From Petrosia ficiformis (Eukaryota; Porifera; Demospongiae; Haplosclerida; Petrosiidae), in contig OX345636.1 of NCBI GenBank assembly GCA_947044365.1, positions 8,576,001-8,640,000 on the forward strand: a stretch of 64,000 nt of DNA, read 5' to 3'. Positions 55,747 through 64,000 of the stretch are shown in pieces (position 1 is the first letter of the stretch; each line of letters starts with the position of its first letter). The translations under genes were made by a program, and so were the position numbers. Below the pieces are notes generated by a model that saw only the letters and a program-made list of their open reading frames with translations, did no database searches and was not told where the DNA came from.

Positions 55747-56014
55747 TGCAGATTGTGAGAGAGCATATGTGAGACAGACAGGAAGAACATTACGACAAAG
55801 AATTAAGGAACATCTTAAGGCAGTTTCAACCTTCAATACAGACACCAGCGCCTTAGTTGAACATGTCCTGACTGAGGACCATCACATACGTAGATTGGGA
55901 AGCCATCTCTATCTTAGATCAACATCCCTTCACACAATCCCGATGCTTGGTCGAGTCTTGGGACATCAACCATCTTCCGAATACTCTGAACAGAGAGAGA
56001 GGACCACTACCTGA
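55723..56014 (+). pseudogene. Penelope-like GIY-YIG endonuclease fragment
   Basis: Starting at the palindrome centre, the frame gives GVVYRIPCADCERAYVRQTG, then RTLRQRIKEHLKAVSTFNTD and HVLTEDHHI, which is the GIY-YIG nuclease domain of Penelope-like elements. The Gly of the second signature motif is replaced by Arg (AYVRQTGR), which should harm activity. RT is entirely missing. About 240 bp downstream is a decayed hammerhead motif, as in the element at 22695-23966. Confidence 0.85.
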
Positions 56015-56255
56015 TGCTTACCAAAGTTTATCGAGACCATGCCTACATGACGGACCCACTAGCACTGCTATAATGCAAGCAACATCAGTGCACCTCTGAA
56101 GTACATGTGTACACGAACCATGTCTTCTATGGAGTAGACTGTACACAAGCCTGACAATTGCTAGCCAGCATTTGGGCCCCATTTTTGTATGATTTCTGTA
56201 AAATGTATGACTTTTAGTGTACTATAAATAGTTGAATAGTCTATATACATTTTTG

Positions 56256-56299
56256 TACCACTGATGAAGATGACTGAATAGCCATCAAAACGTTTGGTA
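56256..56299 (+). ncRNA. degenerate hammerhead ribozyme motif
   Basis: Stem I TACCA (56256-56260) pairs with TGGTA (56295-56299). The core CTGATGA is at 56261-56267, stem II GATG/CATC encloses a 10-base loop, and a two-base-pair stem III AC/GT is followed by T at 56294. The conserved GAA is AAA here (56287-56289), so the catalytically important G12 is lost. Probably inactive. Confidence 0.7.
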
Positions 56300-56349
56300 T
56301 TGTAATAAAACTTTTGATTGGTGAAATAAAGAACAATGCAGAATATTGA

Positions 56350-58165
56350 TGTAGCCAATCATTCAGGACTATACTATATTTTGATATTATTGGATGAGAG
56401 AAGCTGTGTGCACCTTCAAATACTGCTAATTCTTTGCTTTCCCTCAAATTGTGTGTAGAAATAGTCTTTTTAGTATAAGCTGCTTCTTCCTTTTTACCGT
56501 GTTAACAAATGAGGCCTGCAACATGCAAAATAACAAGTAGCCTGGTTTCTAGGCATGCATCAGAAATTGTAGTATAATAACCCACACCCATCACGCATTT
56601 CCAATCGTTTTACTTTATTATCTATGATGTATATATGTACATTATGTTAACCACACCCCTCAAGAATAATAATATTCATGAGCTAAAACATTTACACAAT
56701 CTTTTCAGTGTCTCTGTTCATAGTGATACACTGATACACAGTATATACTGTTGATACTAATAATCAATACTCAGTAATGAACACTCTCTTCTTGTATGTT
56801 ATATAACTTATTTTGTGTGTTTAATAGTATCCATGTACATGTACAATATAAAAGAATCAAATCAGACTGTTTATTTACCTTTAAAACTCTTTTGTGTTTG
56901 AATGTCCTGATATCAATACTAATATCATATATACTGGTTGCATGGTTAGTACTGTTACTTATTAATCACATGTTTTTAATTAAGTACATACTACATCCTT
57001 TATCAGGATTTATCCACACATACATGTTAAACACATGTGTATAATATTATAATAACATCTTTTTTGATAGTGACAACATGTTTATCATGAGGATTATTTC
57101 TCTCTCACTCTATAACTAGTTTTTTCTCAAATAATTGGATATCAAAATCTATCTTCAGCTTATATCAATCCCCATTTACCATTTTCTCATAGCATGTTAA
57201 CCAATGAGTACCAATACACCTCTACCAACATATCTGATAGCTGTATGGCTCTGTGATAAACAGTCTTATAGATTATGATAATTTGATCTAATGCCCTTTA
57301 AACACTCGCATTTCATAATATTTGATATCCAGGGAAATGGATATCACATTTAGTGGGCTTCCTATATGTACAATGTATATAGAAAATGACAGAAATGTGA
57401 GACGATGAGAGAATTACTAGTCATTAGGTACAGTATGTTAGTCAGGGCATGATCACTGAACCATAGTGTGTATGTACATGTACATAGTGTATAATACCAT
57501 ATATACTCCAATTATTACATGCTTGGCTTACATGAAGCTTTTAAACAATCATTATGTTGATTTTAAAACATAGTCACATTACAATCTATTAGCAAAACTT
57601 TAATACGATGACAACTTGATGTTGGTATTATGAATATTAATCCTCTCAATAGGAGAGATGCATATCTGAACTGAATAATTTGAATTTACATAATACAAAT
57701 TGTAATAGATATAATTTTATAAAGCTAGTCTATTATCAGAATAATAACTAAGTAACACTATATAATATTATTATCAGTATTTATAATATAGCTAAGTATT
57801 ATAATAGTATTTATAATAATACTGATATCAGCTTGTGTCTCTCTGGATTGAGATAATGAAGTCTATGCGAAATGTGTAAGTGTATCTTATTATATTAGTC
57901 ACATTTTATCACATCTGTTTTACATTATAATTATGGAATGTGTGTGTGGCCTATTGCTGAAATATAATATGGTGGTGATATGACCGAGTCCACAAGATTA
58001 TATGAAACATATTGGGTAAAATAGACAACATATGTACATTCCATAAGTGTTTATAACCTGCATGCCATTACTACATGTGTGATAACTCTATTATCATAGT
58101 TAAGAACTTTGTCAGCATACTGGAAGTTATAAATTATAAACTGATAAATACAGTTTGTATAACAA
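56350..58165. other. noncoding with mosaic repeat pieces
   Basis: The segment 57488-57720 resembles 63785-63935 (CATGAAGCTTTTAAACA) and 52030-52110 (CTCAATAGGAGAGATG). No gene was recognised; the 82-codon frame at 56796 has AT-driven hydrophobic composition. Confidence 0.5.
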
Positions 58166-58551
58166 TATTTGGAGGTTTTTAAGCGCATGCTTGGTTTGTA
58201 GCACATATTTGCAATAAGTACATACTGGTTACTGGTATTTTAGCTGACATTTAAGTGCATGCAGAATATTATTAATAATTAATTTACATTATAATTATTA
58301 TTAATTAATTTTGTGGGAGTGATCGCGTGTGCGGTACTCCTAGGAAAAGATACACAAAAGTAATAAAGGAAGCAAACATGTTGTTCACAAGCACCAAGGA
58401 CACTTTTCTAATATAGAAACATCATGTGCACTAATGTGGGCGTGACTGAGAGTGTGGAAGTGTTGAAGCACATTAAACACATACTAAAATTTTTATGCAT
58501 ATTTCTTATCGCGTTTGTCAATAAGCGCATACACTTAAAAACCTGCAAATA
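58166..58551. mobile_element. inverted-repeat element, 386 bp
   Basis: TATTTGGAGGTTTTTAAGCG at the left and the reverse complement of the right end, TATTTGCAGGTTTTTAAGTG, are inverted repeats of about 25 bp. No coding content. Target duplication is unclear. Confidence 0.6.
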
Positions 58552-60104
58552 CAGTAACAACATAGTAACACGATATAAATTGATATTTTAAATTTTTAAT
58601 CTACATGTATTACATGTATTGATTTCATTTCTATATGTTCTGTAATTCAACTGAATGTTATAATATATATATACATGTACTATACAAACACACTATACAA
58701 AATACACAAAACTTTTATTCAGTTTTCATGAAAATTAGTGTTAGCCTAAGGTCTTAGTCTTAAATTGTGATTATCAAAGTGTATACATACAATGTATTTT
58801 TAGTCAGTGACATGACCTGACTCTTGCATAGATGAAGGGTTAGGGAAAGTACATATTGTATGTATGTACTAATAAAGTGTACTTATATCACTTTGGGTAT
58901 GTCTGAAGCATATATAATTAGTGTGTGGTTCAGTAGTCTGTTAGTACACTAGTAAACACATTTCTACAATCTACAAAACTGTAATAGTATCTCATATATT
59001 AGGTATATCTTCACACAATCATTATATCAATAATATATATTATCAGCAAATGTCATATACATGTATGTCACTTCCTATGATCAAACGTTTTGCAACAAGA
59101 CAACTAATGTACATGTACATATATATGTACATGTACTTCCCTTGTACATAAAGATGAGGTCACACACCTGACTACATTGTGACTATATAGTAGAGCATAA
59201 CCTCACAATTCCATAGTCATACCATATACAACATTGTATTTAATATCATTGTTATATCATTAGTGTTATACAAGTACTACACTTAAATATTTTGTAGTTC
59301 ATTCAACATAACTTGTTAATCATACTACATACAAGATATATTCCTTTAGGGGATGATGTAATATCCTCTTATACACACTTGTACTTTAATTTTGTGAAAG
59401 CCTACTTATGTTAGATAGGTATCTTCAGGGTTTGCTTACTCCATTTTTACCTATTCAGGTTTTGCCTACTAGCTAAATAAGTTATTACATTAAGACCCAT
59501 TGTCATAGCTCAGTGCCTCCAACTAGAAATTACTCTTAGTGTTTATAATCTTAAGTATTGTTATGAAACTTTACGTACATGTATTTTCAAAAATAAAAAC
59601 ATGATGAATAACATATATATATATACACTCAGTTATTCAGTACAACTGGTCCAGAACAACTGGTTGGTTTAGTTGAAATTTTAGTTTTTTTCTCTAGCAG
59701 GTACACTGACATTAGTATCACTAACTGTAACACTACTAGCTGTAGACTCACTACTATAGGCTTTACTAGATCTGAGCTACTACTGAAAGACACTCCATGT
59801 TTTTAGTCAAAGCACATGCACTTTCTGTACTTGTAGTGTAATGTTCTGTGATCCATATTATTATACGTATAATTTCATATAATTAGTGAAAAATTCATGT
59901 AATTGGAGGCACTGAATGCTAACCTGATTATCTACATGTATATTGTAGTTATAAAAAGAGAGTAATGTTATTAATTTACTCCATTTTTTTGTATTATAAT
60001 TAGTCTATAACAAATACAATGTAATTGTGTTTATGTATGAAGTGAAATATACTTTATAAATCCCTAATCATGTGAAATAATAAATCATACAGTGATCTGT
60101 ACAG
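58552..60104. other. noncoding region
   Basis: AT-rich sequence with GTACATGTAC words near 59110-59135. A short Ser/Thr-rich minus-strand stretch near 59690-59770 (KAYSESTASSVTVSDTNVSV) may be coding but has no other support. Confidence 0.35.
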
Positions 60105-61520
60105 GAATACACATCATTTAAATAACCTCTATAGCTTTTTTTCAACTATTTAAAAGAAGCTGGTATTTATCATTCATATTTTTAATCCTCATTTATTATG
60201 TATTTGTATTGACCTCTTCATGATGAGATCATGTAGATATAATCAAAGGTTGATATTAATATAAATGATGTTACAGACATGCTAAGTGAGCGTTGGTTCT
60301 GCTGGTTAGTCTACTGTTCATCAGCTTATAGTCCAGTTAGGTATTTGAGAAGATAGAAACAGCTGGCTTTGAAGTTAGCTTTGGAATTAGTACAATCCTA
60401 TGGTCTTCTGCCATCAAGGAATCTGGTGGCTCAGATAGTAAAAGTGCCTGACTAGGTACCAGAGGTCCACGGTTCAATCCCCATTCATAGTCCATGCAGA
60501 CTTATATTATTTTTTTCTAATACACATGTACTTGTACCTTATGAAATTAGCCTTATGTCTAAAGTAGACTAGTGTTTAATAGTACATGTACATGTATATA
60601 GTAATACTTGTGCATGTACACACTGGATATACATGTACATGTATAGGTGTTTAGTATATTGATATTGTACAGGTAGTGTTTAATATTATATATAGTAATA
60701 CATGTACACACTGGATATATAACCTATTAGATGTATATGTACATATTATTGTAATACATGTAGTATAATATAAGTATAATAAACATGTATGTACTGTACT
60801 AGATATATAATCAGTATACTAGTATACTAGTGATATTTCATAGTATGATAAACATAGTTATGATTGTACAGATAAGATATACAATATCATAAAAAGATGA
60901 TGTTTATACATGTATGATAAACCAGTACATGTAAGTGTATATACTGTACATGTAAAGGTGTTTAGTATTGATGTTGTACTGGTAGTGTATACATGTAAGT
61001 GTTGATACAAGTCACATGTACATGTATGATAAACCAGTACATGTAAGTGTATATACTGTACATGTATAGGTGTTTAGTATTGATGTTGTACTGGTAGTGT
61101 ATACATGTAAGTGTTGATACAAGTCACATGTACATGTATGATAAACCAGTACATGTAAGTGTATATACTGTACATGTACATGTATAGGTGTTTAGTATTG
61201 ATGTTGTACAGGTAGTGTATACATGTAAATGTTGATACAAGTCACATGTACATGTATATAAGTGTCACTTTGTTTGTATATTACTTGCTACATGTGACTG
61301 ATTAGGTGTAAGTGATCCAACAGTAGCTGCATGTGTCAGTATACATGACTTACAGCTGGCAGTGAATAAAATTTCAGCAGTTGTATTCAATTTGTGGTTT
61401 ATACATGTACATGTATGGTTGGTTTAATTTTACTGGACCATGTAGTTTTGGGCCAATATATAATTATATTTTAAATAATGTTTACAAAGTGTTTTTTGAG
61501 CTTGCATGATATTGTAAACT
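60105..61520. repeat. split copy of the 50936-51535 repeat
   Basis: The left part 60105-60395 and the right part 61190-61520 match the intact copy. Between them lie a SINE-like insertion and three ~110-bp tandem copies (60905-61258) of sequence containing AGTATTGATGTTGTACTGGT and GTTGATACAAGTCACATGTA. Confidence 0.85.
60405..60510 (+). mobile_element. tRNA-like SINE head
   Basis: TGGCTCAGATAGT at 60427-60439 resembles a Pol III A box, and GGTTCAATCCC at 60471-60481 matches the B box consensus with tRNA-like spacing. The rest does not fold into an obvious complete tRNA, which favours a tRNA-derived SINE. It interrupts the interspersed repeat that is whole at 50936-51535. Confidence 0.6.
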
Positions 61521-61555
61521 GTATTTTGATTCCAATAGCATCTCAGAAGACAAGA

Positions 61556-61735
61556 AAGTTCTTCGCAATGACTCCTTCATCAGCAATTCTCTTCAAAACT
61601 TCCTCCAAGCTCTCTAGGTACTGAGTAAGGGTAGATCCAGACACCAAAATATCATCAATGTAACAATGTGTCCTATTTCGATTATAATCTGAGCTGGCTT
61701 GAAATGGGATTCCCTGATCAATGAACTGTGAGAAA
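61556..61735 (-). pseudogene. Ty3/gypsy RT fragment with YIDD box
   Basis: The minus-strand frame FSQFIDQGIPFQASSDYNRN is followed by HCYIDDILVSGSTLTQYLES and LEEVLKRIADEGVIAKN, the RT palm with catalytic YIDD. It is open throughout but isolated. The next part of the same domain follows on the opposite strand. Confidence 0.8.
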
Positions 61736-61747
61736 CACTAGCATAGT

Positions 61748-62466
61748 AAGTGCAGATTTTTAACTAATAATGTAGAGTACTTAGGCTATGTAATAGATGA
61801 GAAGGGATTGCATTCCTAAGACAAAAAGCTTGAAGCTATTCGTAATGCCCCAGTACCCTAGAATGTGCAACAGATGAGATTCCTGCTAGGGCTTGTCTAC
61901 TACAATCAGGGCTGCATTTAGGGGGGGGGGGGGCATTCACCCTCCCTAGGGGAGCTCCTGCCCCCCCTAGACTTTCATGAGTGTGACGTAAAAGTAAATA
62001 CCACATGCATAGTCAGCACACAGTTCAGCATTTCCATAATTTTCACCATTCAACACTTAGACCAGCTATACAGATACACGAAAGAGATCAAATTCATTAA
62101 TGATTACTGATTTTGATCTCTTTCATGTTATATCTGTATAGTCTAAGTCTTAAATGGTGCAATGCTGAACTGTGTGCTGACATTGCTGTAGTTTTCGTCA
62201 TACAGAATGACTCTAGAGTAGATAATCAGGAAATACATGGCTAGAAATTTCAACTGTTACAGAAAAATACACAAGTGTTTCCCAAAATGTCACACAAAGT
62301 CCCTTAGTTTGCCAATATGTGCTTACGGCACATGGTAACATCGTTGCCCCCCCTACGTTCTCAAAAGTCTCATATTGCCCCCCTAGCTTCATTTTCTGTA
62401 TGCAGCACTGACAATGGTAAATGTTTTCCCTAATCTGGCTTCAGTCCTATATCCCTTATTAACTCT
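61748..62466 (+). pseudogene. Ty3/gypsy RT thumb fragment, interrupted by an insertion
   Basis: Plus-strand KCRFLTNNVEYLGYVIDEKG, EAIRNAPVP and FLLGLVYYN (61748-61906), with stops at two points, continue after a 504-bp insertion as FPNLASVLYPLLTLT up to about 62466. This is the RT thumb/connection region that normally follows the YIDD palm. A frameshift separates the two pieces just after the insertion. Confidence 0.75.
61907..62410. mobile_element. fold-back inverted-repeat element inserted in gypsy RT
   Basis: The ends CAGGGCTGCATTTAGGGGGG and (reverse complement of the right end) CAGTGCTGCATACAG...TAGGGGGG are inverted. ACAAT occurs on both sides (61902-61906, 62411-62415). The interior contains a long palindrome at 62012-62181 whose arms start GTCAGCACACAGTTCAGCAT and include GAAAGAGATCAAA. 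No coding content. Confidence 0.8.
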
Positions 62467-62483
62467 TACAGCACTGAGCTTGT

Positions 62484-62890
62484 TTTACAAATTACTTCCC
62501 ATTTCCAACACTGGCGACTCTATTGCATATATTTTGGCCACCGTTCACTTTCTCTATCCCAAACTTGGCTCCTTTTCCAACGTGGAGCACTACTTCTACC
62601 AACTTGCTTACCGGTGCTCTCCCTCTTTTGACTGGAACTGGGGCAAGCAAAATGACCCCACTGCATGTTGGTACCAGCTACACCTACGATTTCAGGTTTT
62701 ACAGCAAGGGAAATGCCTCAGGTACCGACCAGAGCACGTGGGCGGGGTCACTGAAACCACAATTTGCCTGGGCGGCGAGGGAGCTGCGCCCCCTTCGAAC
62801 CCCCTCAAAACAGGGGGACACCCCCCTTTAAAATTCCCCCGTACTCGTTATTTAGACCAAAGGGCGGCTGAAAAAGCAGCAATTTTTTAA
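62484..62890 (+). repeat. interspersed repeat with open frame, copy 2
   Basis: Plus-strand counterpart of 4080-4433. The frame LPISNTGDSIAYILATVHFL ... FDWNWGKQNDPTACWYQLHL is open. A second open frame (SYTYDFRFYSKGNASGTDQS) overlaps it. I recognise neither. The segment also contains the GC-rich CCGACCAGAGCACGTGGGCG. Confidence 0.65.
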
Positions 62891-63026
62891 GCCATTTTTA
62901 TGGTCTTGTGCCTCACATCGATTATAAGGATTTGGAGGGCTTCGTAATGCTAGGAACACACTCCGAACCATGTAGGGGTGAAACGTCACATATGTGACAT
63001 CAGTGTTCTAAGGGTTAAGAATACTG
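62891..63026. other. short spacer
   Basis: GTCACATATGTGAC at 62986-62999 is a 14-bp palindrome. GAAACGTC just before it lacks any hammerhead core upstream. Confidence 0.4.
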
Positions 63027-63098
63027 TTAACTAGGTATTTCTGTTGCATTCCCACGCTAGCAGATATACTATTTTTAGACACCATGTGATACAGTATG

Positions 63099-63304
63099 GC
63101 TTCAAGAAGAATAGATTCGTCGTTATTAAACATCGAAAAAACTTGCTGCAAGATCTAGAAAGAGCTTCCCACAAGGATGTAGCAACAGAAGCAATCGATG
63201 GACTGCTTAATGGAGTTCAATTACAATTCAGTCAATCGCGAAAGGATTTTGTTGAAAATATTACTAGCAATTTGACCTGCAAACAATTATTGGAAAAGTG
63301 TTGA
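63099..63304 (+). CDS. unrecognised ORF of TTAA element (left)
   Basis: The frame encodes FKKNRFVVIKHRKNLLQDLE, ASHKDVATEAIDGLLNGVQL and KDFVENITSNLTCKQLLEKC, a charged helical protein ending at TGA 63302-63304. The ATG at 63096 in the arm is in a different frame (MASRRIDSSLL, then a stop), so the long frame has no ATG of its own; a frameshift or splice is needed. Family unknown. Confidence 0.45.
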
Positions 63305-63309
63305 TGCTT

Positions 63310-63594
63310 CTAGTGAAGGTACGTCTTTATCACATTAAACTCAATCTCCGCAGTAATAGAAGTAGCTTCTAACAATCTATACTTCTCAGAACATTTAATA
63401 AAAGATTGAAGCTCATCCAACAAAGCTTTGGACTCGTCTCTGGTTAAAATAATTTTTTTACGTGTTTCTCTCACTGGAGTAACTTGTTTAGTCGTCTCTT
63501 GTTCTAAAAGGTTTTGAGCAGCTAGTCTAGGAGATTCTCTAGGAGTAACAACAGGTGGTATTGACACTCCTTTGGTCTTCTTTATCGACGCCAT
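63310..63594 (-). CDS. unrecognised ORF of TTAA element (right)
   Basis: The ATG at 63594 lies at the inner edge of the right inverted repeat. The 94-residue product begins MASIKKTKGVSIPPVV, has a basic, Pro/Ser-rich N-terminus (PRESPRLAAQNLLEQETTKQ) and a helical C-terminal half (DESKALLDELQSFIKCSEKY), ending in TAG at 63310-63312. It is intact. I do not recognise it; it could be a DNA-binding accessory protein or the N-terminus of a lost transposase. Confidence 0.5.
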   Translation of the reverse strand: MASIKKTKGVSIPPVVTPRESPRLAAQNLLEQETTKQVTPVRETRKKIILTRDESKALLDELQSFIKCSEKYRLLEATSITAEIEFNVIKTYLH

Positions 63595-63779
63595 AACAGT
63601 TTCATGTGGTGTCTAAAAATAGTATATCCGCTAGTGTGGGAATGCAACAAAAATATCTAATTAACGGCATTCAATGCATGGGAGTTTCACGCTCCTTCTC
63701 TCTTACTTTTTTCCATCATGCACTCCTGATTACATGTACAATACTATAATAGAACCCTACCCCTGTCTAGAATACATAC

Positions 63780-64000
63780 TAGATAGTGTAATACCACATA
63801 TACTCTAATTATTTCATGCAGGCTTACATGAAGCTTTTAAACATAATCATTGTGTTTGTTTCAAAACACAATCACATTATAATTCATGAACAAAATTTTA
63901 ATATCATAACATTATTATGTACATTAATCCAGTGTTTTAACATAGTGGTGCTGGCATAGAAATCAAAGGATATTTGTGATTTAATTACATTCCTTTGATC
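63780..64000. repeat. mosaic interspersed repeat
   Basis: CATGAAGCTTTTAAACA matches 57528 and ACATAGTGGTGCTGGCA matches 51918, so pieces of one longer repeat family appear in different combinations. The repeat runs off the window end. Confidence 0.65.

Larger units (their letters stand above)
63031..63660. mobile_element. TTAA-flanked inverted-repeat element with convergent ORFs
   Basis: TTAA lies at both outer edges (63027-63030, 63661-63664). The arms CTAGGTATTTCTGTTGCATT and (right, reverse complement) TTAGATATTTTTGTTGCATT continue to pair for about 70 bp through TATACTATTTTTAGACACCA up to an ATGGC start-codon context on each side. TTAA targeting is typical of piggyBac-like transposons. 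The two ORFs run inward and end five bases apart. Confidence 0.8.

Noticed and set aside
56796..57044. 82-codon ORF with hydrophobic segments
   Set aside because: AT-driven Leu/Ile/Phe composition, no ATG-centred context or family motif.
62975..62999. GAAACGTCACATATGTGAC as a hammerhead 3' part
   Set aside because: No CTGANGA core or stem II lies upstream.

Overview
The window is eukaryotic and most likely comes from a demosponge; an Amphimedon-like genome would fit, but that is an inference. The evidence is AT-rich sequence, spliceosomal exons rather than long bacterial ORFs, invertebrate-type retroelements (Ngaro/DIRS-like tyrosine-recombinase elements, Penelope-like elements, Ty3/gypsy remnants), many hAT-type elements, MATH/TRAF-like exons, and very frequent self-complementary ACATGT/GTACATGTAC motifs. 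No operons, rRNA genes, CRISPR arrays or bacterial genes are visible.

Layout. 1-4.4 kb: two broken gypsy remnants, an LTR candidate and interspersed repeats. 4.5-13.1 kb: mostly noncoding, with a hAT-type element that has a perfect 8-bp target duplication (6454-6914), members of a ~480-bp inverted-repeat family, two unrecognised minus-strand coding fragments and a strong 25-bp hairpin at 11460. 13.2-18.6 kb: the most complete mobile element, a minus-strand Ngaro-like retrotransposon (gag-like exon, intron, gag, RT/RNase H, tyrosine recombinase), disabled by an internal RT deletion and a frameshift at the recombinase active site. 19-22.6 kb: more ~480-bp family copies, a broken MATH exon and a degenerate gene of an uncharacterised CxxC family. 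22.7-24 kb: a Penelope-like RT/GIY-YIG remnant followed by a hammerhead ribozyme motif.

24-40 kb is dominated by tandem repeats, including a ~4.5-kb satellite (29260-33820) with three levels of higher-order duplication and a second satellite at 37-39.6 kb invaded by two inverted-repeat elements. A broken hAT transposase lies between them. 40-45 kb holds a further hAT-type element with a perfect target duplication and 45-bp minisatellites. 45.1-48.2 kb contains the best host-gene candidate: two consecutive minus-strand MATH-domain exons with matching phase-1 splice sites.

52.9-54.4 kb is a truncated second Ngaro-like element. 55.7-56.3 kb is a second Penelope-like remnant that begins in a 48-bp perfect palindrome and ends in a decayed hammerhead motif. 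60.1-61.5 kb is a diverged second copy of the 50.9-51.5 kb repeat, interrupted by a tRNA-like SINE head and a tandem expansion. 61.5-62.5 kb is a gypsy RT remnant split into opposite orientations and interrupted by a fold-back element. 63.03-63.66 kb is a TTAA-flanked inverted-repeat element with two convergent ORFs.

Almost all recognisable proteins belong to mobile elements and carry frameshifts, stops or deletions. The candidates most worth follow-up are the paired hammerhead motifs, the convergent-ORF TTAA element, the CxxC gene family, the conserved micro-ORF in the ~480-bp family, and the tandem MATH-exon gene.
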